This document shows, piece by piece, positions 1 to 9,750 of a DNA stretch of 64,000 bases (position 1 is the first letter of the stretch; each line of letters starts with the position of its first letter). The notes under the pieces are model-generated. The model had not been told where the DNA came from. It saw only the letters and a list, made by a program, of their open reading frames with translations, and searched no databases. This DNA comes from Epiperipatus broadwayi. Lineage: Eukaryota > Onychophora > Udeonychophora > Euonychophora > Peripatidae. A program made the translations under genes and the position numbers. The stretch is taken from the NCBI GenBank assembly GCA_028023455.1, contig JAQFVV010000018.1, positions 9,446,771-9,510,770 on the forward strand, read 5' to 3'.

Positions 1-1690
1 TTATTTCTATTATGCGATGTCTATTTTGCCATTTTTAAAAAAAGAAAATTTGTATTAATTACATTTTTTGATCCTTTCAACATACCAGCACAAAAAAAAA
101 AAAAATACAATAACATCAAAACTTCAGACTTTTATGCATTTAGTTTTATTTTTTCAGATTTAAAATACAGCGACTTTTTTTTGGCTGTACGGTGATTTTA
201 TTTACGCGATTTCTATTTTGCTCTTACTACTATCAAAAGACAACCTCCATATATATTGTAACGATCCGGAGAAAGCGACTTAACGTAAACTGCACTACGG
301 GGCGCCATCTAGGCATTTGAACCTAGAAAAATTTATAAAGTAGGCAGATACGTAAGTCAAAAAAAAAAAAATTTTCCATTTTGATTCCGGTCGTTAGCCC
401 ATGTCACTAGCTCAGGGAGTAGCAGAGATTTAATAATATCATATCTTATCTAATTAGATTTCAACATTAAAAAATAAATAAAATAAGCCACTGCCAGTAA
501 TTAACATACAATTATTTATTTATGCACATATATATAAGATTTAAAATTATTTTAGTATTAGTTTTACATTTTAACATTTAACATTATTTTTAACTTTGAT
601 TTTTGACTTTAATTTACATTTAATTACTATTATATTCTAATTTTACATTTTAATTAAGTTCGCACAGATAAATTTATGAAAGCTTGTTTATAATGTTGAA
701 TATAGATCGGTTACATAGATTTCACGGTCAAAAACATTTCAAAGTAAGCATAAACGATCAAAATACAAAATTATTGATTACTGACAATTGCGGAGGGAAA
801 TTTATACGTAACCCAATAGTATTCACCATAAGATACTTGCATTGTCACCAATAACTTAAAAGACATCCGAATAAATACATTTTAGATACTCACCATAAGG
901 TATCATTATTTATCGAATGTCTATATATTTTGATCAAATATGGAAACGCAAAACATAGTTAACCAATAAACAATCCATGCAAGCGTCTATAAACAACTTA
1001 AATTTAATGCATTTTTATTTAGGGTCGAGTATGAATAGACCAGATAAATTTGCTTTTGAAAATAAACATTCTATCCCTATTTAACCTTAGACTAAAATTC
1101 GTAGTCAAACTGGCATCAATTCATCTGATATATCGATGTATTCAATGTAATAAAATACGGCAGCACAAAAGGTTAAGAGAAGAAATTGCCTCTTATGAGA
1201 TAGGAATATTACATCTATCTGCAAAGAAGAGCAATAAAACAAAAACTCCATAGAAAGGAACTGCGGTATCCGACTTATAATTCCTTCCATAGGCAAACGG
1301 AAGTGTGCGGCGTATGAAGCGATTCTGCCCGTAGTGAATCAATATTACATCTACTAATCACACCAATATATCCAATCCATTGACCCAATCTAACCACGAA
1401 ACAAATAACCTAAGATTACCCTCCCCTAATATAACTTTACAAATCTATACAGCCATTCACGCCCGACTTAAGTTTAACATTTATATAATTTACCTTAACG
1501 GAAAACAGAAATCATAATAAAACTTAAAGAACAAAAAATAAATAAATAAATGGAAATGATTTTAAATATATATATAAAAAAAGAAATACATCAAATAACA
1601 TTATTAATAAATTAAGTTGGTCAGATAGGATAATATTGCAATCATTTAAATCTGGAAAGTTTAATTTAATGTTCATTATTTATAAAGTTC
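1..1690. other. AT-rich non-coding stretch
   Basis: No protein family or RNA gene is recognisable here. A short motif (TTTATT, then GCGAT, then TCTATTTTGC) occurs near base 1 and again near 195, so the left edge holds a small duplicated piece. The patch around 255-420 is somewhat richer in G and C and contains a run of A's near 360. The short open frames in this stretch have no composition or motif that suggests coding. Confidence 0.5.
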
Positions 1691-1694
1691 TTAC

Positions 1695-2069
1695 AGTTTA
1701 AAACAGTTCCTCTTTATCCGTGCTTGCCATGACATGAATTCCCACGCCGTCCTAAGATTGATATTCTGTTGGCCGATTTATTTATCCATCCGGAGGTTTT
1801 TGTTTTAACTGGTCCTCAATGTAGAAAAACGATAGTTCATTTCTCTTTCTTTGCTAGCAAAACTGAAGGGATTGAATCGTGCGTCTTTTTCAATCCCTTC
1901 TTCACTTCCGCACTACCACGTATCTCTCACATCGTAATTAGTCATTCCCTCCCAATAATTTTCAACCTTGTCCTTTTATATTCATTTGAAGGATTGCCTT
2001 TTCATTACGTCATCGATGCGATGATCCTTTTCGTTGAGGTCCGATTTCCCAACGGATTTCTTTCATTGG
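1695..2069 (-). promoter_or_regulatory. Possible promoter and first exon, minus strand
   Basis: This GC-richer island in AT-rich DNA reads on the minus strand as a possible promoter. A CCAAT box (2065-2069) is followed by a CREB/ATF-type TGACGTAA (2005-2012) and a TATAAAAGG box (1972-1980). Transcription would start near 1945. Downstream, a short frame opening at an ATG with a good context runs into a donor-like ACT|GTAAGA at 1695/1694. The boxes are seen directly; their use is inference. No protein family is recognised, and no second exon was found. Confidence 0.15.
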
Positions 2070-2099
2070 CTATTTGTTTCTATTGTTTTCCTATCTGAC

Positions 2100-2657
2100 C
2101 CATGTTTTTACATTTAAATGCCCAAGGCTGGTTTACATTTGACTAATTAAATTTATCATTTCCATTTCTGATTAATTAACCTGTTTTCCAAATCAAAGAT
2201 ATATTTAAAGATAAATTTAAAGATATAATTTTATCTCCAAATCTTTTTAAGTTTTTGTTTTTAAAATATCTTTTCTATTTTTAATACAGTTTTATTTTAA
2301 TAATTTTTTATATCTGTGCGATTTAATATATAAGAGTTTAAGATGATATTTAATTTCAATTTTTAATTCTAAAAGAAAATTTTTAAATGCGAACTTTTTA
2401 ATTTACTTTCATGTTTAATAAAAAAAAAAACAACAATGTAACGAACATCTGTGCTCATTACAATATATAATATCATCTTGTATATTTAACATTAAATACA
2501 GATATTACATTTATCATAATCATGTAATTACACTAGCTGTGATATTTCCCAACATTCAGGTGAATAACATTTTATTCCTGCATGTTTTAGCAATGAAATA
2601 AATGTAGAAATGCAAGCACATTAATGAGAACAATTGTTATTGTATTGTTTTCTGTAG
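2100..2657. other. AT-rich non-coding stretch
   Basis: Poly-A and poly-T runs and low-complexity AT sequence. No coding or structural signal seen. Confidence 0.5.
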
Positions 2658-2701
2658 CAATATGACTGCGCAACTCGAGAAAGAGTGTTCAGCATGTGAA
2701 G
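2658..2701 (+). other. Candidate small exon
   Basis: A pyrimidine tract ending in TTTTCTGTAG is followed by 44 bases of mixed composition and then a strong donor, GAAG|GTAAGC. The segment contains an ATG (2662) opening an uninterrupted frame to the donor, MTAQLEKECSACE. The composition contrasts with the surrounding AT-rich sequence. The cysteine-containing start is loosely like the N-terminus of some pterin carbinolamine dehydratases, but the stretch is far too short to claim this. It could be a chance match of splice consensus sites. Confidence 0.2.
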
Positions 2702-2749
2702 GTAAGCAACACCATAAGCAGGTTACGTCTTTAAAAAAAATTATCTTAA

Positions 2750-2823
2750 AAACTTCTGCCGGTCCGCGAAATCTTATCCTTATTTTTGCCGGTCCACAGG
2801 TGTGAAAAGGTTGAAGACCACTG
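2750..2823 (-). mobile_element. Terminal fragment of a hAT-type DNA transposon
   Basis: Read on the minus strand, the segment begins CAGTGGTCTTCAACC at 2823, a typical hAT terminal-inverted-repeat start, followed by sub-terminal GGACCGGC repeats (the GCCGGTCC motif occurs twice on the plus strand, near 2758 and 2788). The matching other end was not found nearby, so this is a fragment. No target duplication could be assigned. Confidence 0.5.
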
Positions 2824-2824
2824 A

Positions 2825-3540
2825 TATAGAGAATACATTACCAAGATATTTTTATTTTCTAAATGCTTTTAACATTCTTAAGTTTGAACTATTAATTACA
2901 TTTTAGCATTGTTTGAACTTCTTATAATCAACGAATAATGTGATGGTCAAACTCATTATTTGCCTTATATAAAATCAGTTGAACTGTTGGTAAAAAAATT
3001 GAAAGTTAACAAATTCCATACAAAAAATAATGAGTTTGAATTGTTCATTCTTATTTTTTATATTTGGATAAATAGTTTAGAAACTCTCTTATCTGTTCAT
3101 CAGATTGTGACTAGTTTAAATATAGATAACACATTATCAAGATATTTCAAATGTTTTTAAGTCTTAAGTTTTAAATATAGGGGATTTGAACACAGACATT
3201 CAAGCATGCTTTGACTATTTGCACTATCTCACATGTCCACACACATGTAGAAAAGATAAATAATCACCAGTAGACATATTTTGTGCTAAACCAGAACTCA
3301 TCAGTTAGTCTAGAACTTTAAATTACATTTTAGCATTGTTTGAACTTATAATCAACAAATAATGTGATGGTCAAACTCATTATTTGGCTTATATAAAAAC
3401 AATTCAACTATTGGTAAAAAATTAAAAGTCAACAGAAATTCTATACAAAAAATAATGAGTTTGAATAATTCCTTCTTCTCTTTTTATGTTTAGCTAAATA
3501 GTTTAGAGGGTTTTTTTTTTTACATTTGTCAAACTAGTTT
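2825..3540. repeat. Two tandem copies of a ~290-bp unit
   Basis: Copy A (2825-3120) and copy B (3121-3540) share long near-identical runs, for example the segment starting TTACATTTTAGCATTGTTTG and the later AAAAAATAATGAGTTTGAAT. Copy B is longer only because a SINE-like repeat lies inside it (3181-3312). Without that insertion both copies are about 290 bases. No coding potential is seen. Confidence 0.75.
3181..3312 (-). mobile_element. SINE-like repeat with tRNA-like box and hammerhead-like core, copy 1
   Basis: Minus strand: a hammerhead-like CUGAUGA (3304-3298) lies upstream and a tRNA-like B box, GTGTTCAAATCCC, lies at the low-coordinate end (about 3193-3181). The same layout recurs at about 5.85, 21.0, 52.1 and 55.1 kb. 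In this copy the GAAA of the core has become CAAA, so the ribozyme would be inactive. It interrupts one unit of the surrounding tandem duplication and is therefore younger than that duplication. Confidence 0.55.
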
Positions 3541-4390
3541 ATATACACTAATGTATTTATTGTTCATATTATATCATTGTAAGTGCAACATGTTGGATCA
3601 TTTTATGAGGTTGAATATGTACTTATTTTATGAATTTTTAAAATTGAATTTTAGTTAAAGCTTTTGAACTTTTTAGTGAATGCTTCTACCAAAGCACTCA
3701 TTCCATTCAATACATGAAGCCTTTGCCCCTGAAGCCAATGTATATAAAATCTACATAATATTGGGATAATCTGCATATAAAATTTATCATTTGCAAAATA
3801 TTTAAACAGAAATTTTTCTGCAAATCTTCATGGAATGCCTTTAATATCACATATATTGTGAATATCTTAAGAGAATACAAATGAAATAAAAATATTACAA
3901 AAAAGTTAGAAAACACTTATGACAACAAAAAATTTCATTCAGATTTGTATGTATATATAATATATACACATACATATATAAACACATTCATTTTTAAAAA
4001 AAACTGTTGCACAACTTTATTATTTTTTTCTGTTAGTCCATAATGTTATTCTGCAAAAAAAAAAATCAGAATCAATAATATGAACTAAAACTGGTCAATA
4101 AATAAAACAATAAAGTGGCTTTGTTGTTTGGGAATTCATAATCAGTTTGAATGCTGGAGTGCTTGGAATCAATCCAAACCTCCTTTAATGCTGGCAAGTG
4201 CTTGAAATCAATCCAAGGATGTTTTGCTCCATAGTCTCACTTTCTGCCATTGCATTAAACCAAGCAGGCCATAAATTGTGGCCATTTTTAAATTAAAAAA
4301 CATTAAAAATATTTTTATAGATATAATAAACACCTCCATACTTCCCCATTCTTTTTAAATTCATATAAATAAAGATATAAAATAGGCAAA
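3541..4390. other. AT-rich non-coding stretch
   Basis: Low-complexity sequence with a TATATA/CATACA-type stretch near 3950-3985. No supported gene or repeat was recognised. The segment near 4150-4270 (GGAATCAATCCAA, then GAAATCAATCCAA) contains a short imperfect duplication. Confidence 0.45.
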
Positions 4391-5822
4391 ACTCACTATA
4401 CGTATTTCCACACACAGCAAGCTAGAGTAATCAATGGATGCCAGAAGGCTTGGGCATAAAATCCCTATCTAGTGCCTACTCATCCAATATCCCCAAACTA
4501 GTTTCTGGTTTGTGGCCTTTGTCAGTGAGAAGCCTTGGATCTGAGAGCACTGCATCTAGATCTTAGGATCTAATGCAACCCTCCAGCAACCACCTTTTAT
4601 CTCCATTTAACTACAAAACTATGAGTCTTAAACTGAAAACACCTTAATGTTTTCAATCCAAGCCCATTCACTTATATAGTAATATGGATCTGAACTCGGT
4701 TCAGTACCCTTACTTTTTGGTGTCTTTGGTTCTTTAATAACCATAGCCACCACTACCCTATTAGGCAGGATTGGTTTTAAGCCAATACACATCACATGAC
4801 CACCACCTCTTATGCTTGTGTATAACTGTTGTTAAAACAGGTAAAACTCACGATACGTATTGCCACACACAGCAAGCTAGAGTAATCAATGGATGCCAAA
4901 AGGCTTGTGCATAAAATCCCAATCTAGTACCTACTCATCCAATATCCCCAGAGTAGTTTCTGGCTTGTGGCCTTTGTCAGTGAGAAGCCTTGGATCTGAG
5001 AGCACTGCATCTAGATCTTAGAATCTAATGCAACTCTCCAGCAACCACCTTTTATCTCCATTTAACTACATAACTATGAGTCTTATACTGAAAACACCTT
5101 AATGTTTTAAATCCAAGCCCATTAGCTTATATAGTCATATGGGTCGGAACTCAGTTCAGTACCCATACTTTTTGGTGTCTTTGGTTCTTTAAAAACCATA
5201 GCCACCACTATCCTATTAGGCAGGATTGGTTTTAAGCCAATAAAAATCACATGGCCACCACCTCTTATGCTTGTGTATGCTTGTGTGTAGCAATACGTAT
5301 AGTGAGTTTTGCCTGTTTTAACAACAGTTAACACAAGCATAAGAGGTGGTGGCCATGTGATTTTTATTGGCTTAAAACCAATCCTGCCTAATAGGATAGT
5401 GGTGGCTATGGTTATTAAAGAACCAAAGACACCAAAAAGCATGGTACTGAACTGACCCATTTGACTGTATAAGATAATGGGCTTGGATTGAAAACATTAA
5501 GGTGTTTTCAGTTTAAGACTCATAGTTTTGTAATTAAATGGAGATAAAAGGTGATTGCTGGAGGGTTGCATTATATCCTAAGATCTAGATGCAGTGCTCT
5601 CAGATCCAAGGCTCCTCACTGATGAAGGCTACAAGCCAGAAACTAGTCTGGGGATATTGGATGAGTAGGCACTAGATGGGGATTTTATGCACAAGCCTTC
5701 TGGCATCCATTGATTACTCTAGCTTGCTGTGTGTGGCAATACGTATAGTGAGTTTTGCCTGTTTTAACAAGTTATACACAAGCATAAGAGGTGGTGATCA
5801 TGTGATGTTTATTGGCTTAAAA
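4391..5822. repeat. Fold-back made of 456-bp satellite-like units
   Basis: Unit 1 (about 4391-4846) and unit 2 (about 4847-5284) are direct repeats with a 456-base period. Unit 3 (about 5280-5740) is the same sequence inverted, and a partial fourth unit follows to 5822. Units 2 and 3 form a giant hairpin with arms of roughly 430 bases around a spacer at about 5278-5330. Each unit boundary carries GCAATACGTATAGTGAG next to a GTTTTGCCTGTTTT stretch. An open frame at 5122-5460 on the minus strand crosses the hairpin centre and is read from palindromic sequence, so it is not a gene. The unit looks like a satellite monomer. Confidence 0.85.
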
Positions 5823-5833
5823 TAAAGATATAA

Positions 5834-5903
5834 TAAAAGATAAATGACCCTCAAGATACATTTCGTGATAAACCAGCACTCATCAGTTGGCCCAGATTAC
5901 TAT
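5834..5903 (-). ncRNA. Hammerhead-like core of the SINE-like repeat, copy 2
   Basis: On the minus strand CUGAUGA (5886-5880) is followed by a stem II (GUGCU with AUCAC, one mismatch; loop GGUUU), then GAAA (5864-5861), a weak short stem III and a UAUC that could be the cleavage site. This is one of two copies that keep GAAA. Only two adjacent base pairs of stem I can be drawn, so activity is uncertain. The tRNA-like half seen in other copies is missing here. Confidence 0.45.
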
Positions 5904-5947
5904 CTCTCATACATATCTCTATTATATGCAAAGTATTTATCTATAGT

Positions 5948-6500
5948 AAATTGTTATATTTTCACTTACCATTGTCAAATCCCTACACTCACAACTTTGA
6001 TGCCATCCATTTCAGATAAATACATCAGATATATTAACTGAGGTTTAAAGTTTATATCTGTTTAGAGATAATCTCTAGTTTCAAAAATGATTAGTAATAA
6101 TCATTAGTGTATTTATCTGAAATGAATGGCGTCAAAGTTGTGAGTGGAGGGAGTTTGACAATGGTAAATATTAAATAATTAAATGTGTGGTTTATATATA
6201 TATATAATGATCAGATATTTTACAGTAATATCTCCACACTAAAACTCCTATTTGTAAAAGAGACACGTTTTACGCAATCTCGAAGAAATGGCAGACCTGA
6301 TTTGAATAATTTTGCATCTGTTGAATCAAATAAATAAATGAACATCGGTATTAGAACTATCTATCTATAGCTTTGGAAAAGAAGGCACCGTTCCTCTGAA
6401 AGCGCTAAGTATAGAAATAAATAAATAGGAGTTTTAGTGTGGAGATATTACCGTAAAATATCTGATCATTACAATGGTAAATGAAAATGTAACAATAAAA
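5948..6500. repeat. Inverted repeat interrupted by a TIR element
   Basis: The left arm (5948-6023) contains TTACCATTGTCAAATCC and a CATCCATTTCAGATAAATA stretch. The right arm (6107-6169) is its inverse and resumes at 6483-6500 after an insertion. The arms are about 75 bases long and differ at several positions. It is non-coding. Confidence 0.7.
6170..6470. mobile_element. Short TIR transposon (MITE) with apparent 12-bp target duplication
   Basis: Inverted repeats of 48 bases at 6206-6253 and 6423-6470 match at all but one position; the outer end is AATGATCAGATATTTTAC. The inserted segment is flanked by ACAATGGTAAAT at 6158-6169 and 6471-6482. The uninterrupted sequence can be inferred from the opposite arm of the surrounding palindrome, where the same site has no insertion. 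The 36 bases between the left duplication and the left TIR are unexplained. The interior is non-coding. The superfamily is not identified. Confidence 0.7.
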
Positions 6501-6934
6501 ATATTTTCAGAATAATCTCTTAGAAAAATTTTTACTACTTTTTTTTCCCATTAAATATCATAACAATCAAATATTTTAGCTTAGATAAATTAGATAAAAA
6601 ATAATGGTTATTTAGTGTTTAATTCTAAAAAATTTCTTATATATACATATATAAAATGGTTATATATAAACCTTGTGATATAGTGATTAGTCTGTGGGGA
6701 AAGACCATGATTCCAATCTGGATGTAATTTGGAAAGTTTTTCTAGTAACTGAAACTTTCTAATCAAGCTTAGGATTTTTCTTTAAGATAGGTAGCCCGTA
6801 CTAATTCAGACAGTCATTCAAAAAAGAGTATTGATTTAATGTAAAAAATGTCACTTTTTTAATAGTTGACTAGTTTAAAGCTATTGTCTTCATCTTTATT
6901 ATTCCTTTAAGGAGAAAACTAGTTTTGTCATTTC

Positions 6935-6998
6935 CATGCACTGGTTAGCATAGCTGCCTTCCAAGCAGCTGGCCCGGGTTCGCTTCCTGGTCAACACT
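6935..6998 (+). pseudogene. tRNA-Gly(TCC)-like fragment
   Basis: The D-arm TGGTTAGCA, a perfect 5-bp anticodon stem (GCTGC/GCAGC) with loop CTTCCAA (anticodon TCC at 6960-6962), and the T-arm CCGGGTTCGCTTCCTGG are all recognisable. The 5' acceptor strand and start of the D arm do not match a functional tRNA, so this is a truncated gene or tRNA-derived retrosequence. An A-run at about 7011-7021 follows shortly after, which favours a retroposed copy. The B box is intact, so Pol III factors could still bind. Confidence 0.6.
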
Positions 6999-7108
6999 TT
7001 TGACATATGAAAAAAAAAAAAACCTATATATTATCTAAAGAGAAATATACACAATCTGTATTATATGTTTAGTTTAGATTTATAAATTATCTGTATATTG
7101 CTTTTTAG

Positions 7109-7505
7109 ATACTGCCATCTTGTTTTTTCTTCTTGTAAGCTTCAGATTAGTCATAAGTGAAACTATTTGCCTGAAGGTTTGTAATGATGGTATTATATTA
7201 TTAGATGTGATATATTGGACTATTTCCATCATCTATGAGTTAATGTTGAATGTATTGAAAATTTTTAAACTTTATTTAAACTTTCCAAATACAAACAACT
7301 TGTTAGTGTAATAACACACAAATAGACAACCCAGGTTAGTAATTACTTTCTCTCAATAAGGCATCATTTGCTATCTGAATAGTTTTCTCAGCTCTCTTGG
7401 AGAAAATAGGAGGTTTTAACTGCAAACCCTTAGGAATGATCCCTTCTGCTTTACATTTACATAAGAAAGTTAAATAATTTTCTACTTTAGCCAGTTTGAG
7501 AAAGT
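7109..7505 (-). mobile_element. Inverted 5' part of Penelope-like element 1
   Basis: On the minus strand this reads as the N-terminal part of the PLE protein (residues such as KCKAEGIIPKGLQLKPPIFS, about 7500-7350), which then joins abruptly to the PLE terminal repeat (TAATTACTAACC onward, to about 7180). The forward-oriented ORF begins immediately to the right at about 7507. An inverted 5' segment next to a forward body is typical of PLE insertions and resembles twin priming in LINEs. Confidence 0.7.
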
Positions 7506-7506
7506 A

Positions 7507-8611
7507 TAAAGGTTCAGCATTTTACCAAGTATCAAACATTGCATTCTATTAGAAATGTGGAATCGTTTCTACAAAATAAACTTACAGATGAAGATTTCTC
7601 AAGAATTTGTCAAGCAGTGAACAGATCATATTGTAAATTACATGGAAAGGATAAAAGAACTTCAGAAAAAAAAGCTTGTAAATCTACATGGGCAAGCCAA
7701 AAGTCATACTGCAACTAGTCTAACCTTGTCATCTCTGAAAAATCTTAGTTCTAAACACCTTACTAATGCTGAATTATCAGTTCTTGAAAAAGGTTTGAAA
7801 TTCACCATTATACCATCTACTGTCCCATTATTGGATATAATGGCAGCCACTGAGGAGGTGACCCAAAACTTGATTCTAGAAAAAGCAACAGAGTTACACT
7901 GGAGAATAAAAAGGACCCTTGAAAGACATCAAGTGCACAAGCAGAAGTCAAACATTTCATGTGATGAGAGGAAAGCTAATAAATCTCTCAAACAGGATAC
8001 ATCTATAATCATCATGCCTGCTGACAAAGGTAATACTACAGTTGTAATGGATAAAACTGATTATAACAGCAAAATACAGGGCCTTCTCACAGCAGGCCAA
8101 TACAAAAAAGTGGCAAAAAATCCAATTCCAAATACAGAGGTAAAACTACAAGCATTACTCCGGAAGCATCACAAGTATTTCAGTGATTCAGAAAAAAGAA
8201 AATTAACTTCGTATTTCAGCAAGATTCCTCATCTATATGGAGTACCTAAAATCCATAAAGACAATGTTCCATTAAGACCTATTGTTAGTTCTAGAAATTC
8301 ACCATGTCAAAATTTATCAAGATTTCTTCTCGAAGTTCTTAAACCATTGGGATACAGGACACAGTATTTTGTCAGAGATTCTAAGCACTTTGTAGAATTA
8401 GTCAGGAACATGAAAATGGAATGAACTGTCATATTGGTAAGCTTTGATGTGGAAAGCCTGTTTACAAATGTACCATGTGATGAGGCATTGTCTATTGTAA
8501 GAAAAAGGTTACATGATGATAATAGTCTACAATCTAGAACAGCTCTACCTATTGATAGTATAATGGAATTATTAACATTCTGAGTAACAACAACATACTT
8601 TCAATTATTCC
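7507..8611 (+). pseudogene. Penelope-like reverse transcriptase, 5' half
   Basis: PLE proteins are reverse transcriptases related to telomerase, with a C-terminal GIY-YIG nuclease in most animal families; they act in retrotransposition. A first frame (7520-7655, ending near KLHGKDKR) shifts into a 260-codon frame starting with ATG at 7642. Hallmarks in order are MPADKGNTTVVMDK (about residues 124-137), the YGVPKIHKDNVPLRPIVS block (RT finger region) and, after a stop at 8422-8424, VSFDVESLFTNVP, which carries the first catalytic aspartate region. The frame ends at TYFQ (about 8611), where a 4-kb insertion begins. The remainder resumes at 12587. Frameshifts and stops make it dead. Confidence 0.9.
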
Positions 8612-9750
8612 ATATAAACAGGCCTCTCTCATCGATTATACCAGTAAAAGTCTGGGCCACTTTGCCTATCTACTTTTCTCTAGGCACTGCCCTAGAAAAG
8701 GGGGTGTTAGATTTCATTTTTCATCCAGAAGCATGATCTTATCTTTGAGTTCTCTATGTTAGTACCGCCACTTATTCGTGTTATTATTTCTTTTGCTTAT
8801 GACCTAATTTTGTGCTGTAGTAATATTAAAATTGCGCTCTGCTCAAAATATATATATATAAATGCCAAATATTACTAGCAAGATTAATTACTAATATTAT
8901 TTTAGTTTTATTATATAATCTCACCGTCGTAATTCATTATTTCTGTAGTTGAGAGTATTTATTTGTCTTGGGGAAAATAAAACGTTCTTCTTACCAGCGC
9001 TAATTAGAAGAATTTTCATTAAATATTTTGTCATATAAGCAAATATGTTTTCAAATGTATTTTATTTATTTTCATGACTGTAATGGCGTGAAAATAGTTT
9101 GTATTATGTCTATAATGAATCTCAGAATGCTTCCTGAAATAATGTTAGTCACCATGTTTCAGAACCATATATAAAAGTGTTAAATAGCAATTTTATGTAA
9201 ATTCTTTCTAATAATCAATTGGCATCTTAATATTAGACCCACCAAAGATGTGTGTTTATTTAGAATATATTATTTAGCTAATAAAAGAGCAGATAAGAAA
9301 TAATAGCATGAATGACATTATATAATTATATACCGTTTTGTAGACCGCTTGCTCATTCACGCACATACTAATGTAGACAGTTAATTTATAAATGTATGTA
9401 AATAATTTGTCATTATATTAAACTATATATTTTTTATTATTTTGAGTAGTTCGAATTCCATTTTCTCCACTTCCACATGTATGTATATGCATCTCTTAAT
9501 TTAGTTAATAGATGTCTCATCGTCTTCTCCGCTTTGCTAGTGGGCTGGATTTAAAATAAATTCTTGTGTGCCATCATTGTTATGTTATCCATTAGGTGTT
9601 TATCCATTAGGTGTTTAATCTGGGGCTTACGGGGTGGGTTCGAATTCAGGATGGTCCCTGACTTAAATCTCAGGCTTGACTGGGTTTGAAGTACATTTTG
9701 TGAGTTCCAGCTCATGTTAGATGGATAAACATGTTTTGACCGGTACATAG
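8612..9750. repeat. Left long direct repeat of nested LTR-like element
   Basis: About 1.14 kb, repeated at 11388-12586. Both copies begin near TATT(C/T)CATATAAA followed by AGGCCTCT and end at TTTTGACCGGTAC. The right part of each is over 90% alike by eye (for example from AATAATCAATTGGCATC to CATACTAATGTA). The ends are not canonical TG...CA, so the LTR label is inferred from the paired layout only. This copy contains a small internal duplication of TATCCATTAGGTGTT near 9586-9620 that the right copy lacks. Confidence 0.65.

Noticed and set aside
1769-2098. 109-codon plus-strand open frame
   Set aside because: No domain or codon signature; it overlaps the promoter-like boxes read on the other strand and contains only hydrophobic low-complexity runs.
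5122-5460. 112-codon minus-strand frame
   Set aside because: It runs through the centre of the fold-back, so both halves are the same satellite sequence read in opposite directions.
6670-6860. Another tRNA-related SINE (GATATAGTGATTAG ... GATTCCAATCT)
   Set aside because: A- and B-box matches are weak and no second copy was found in the window.
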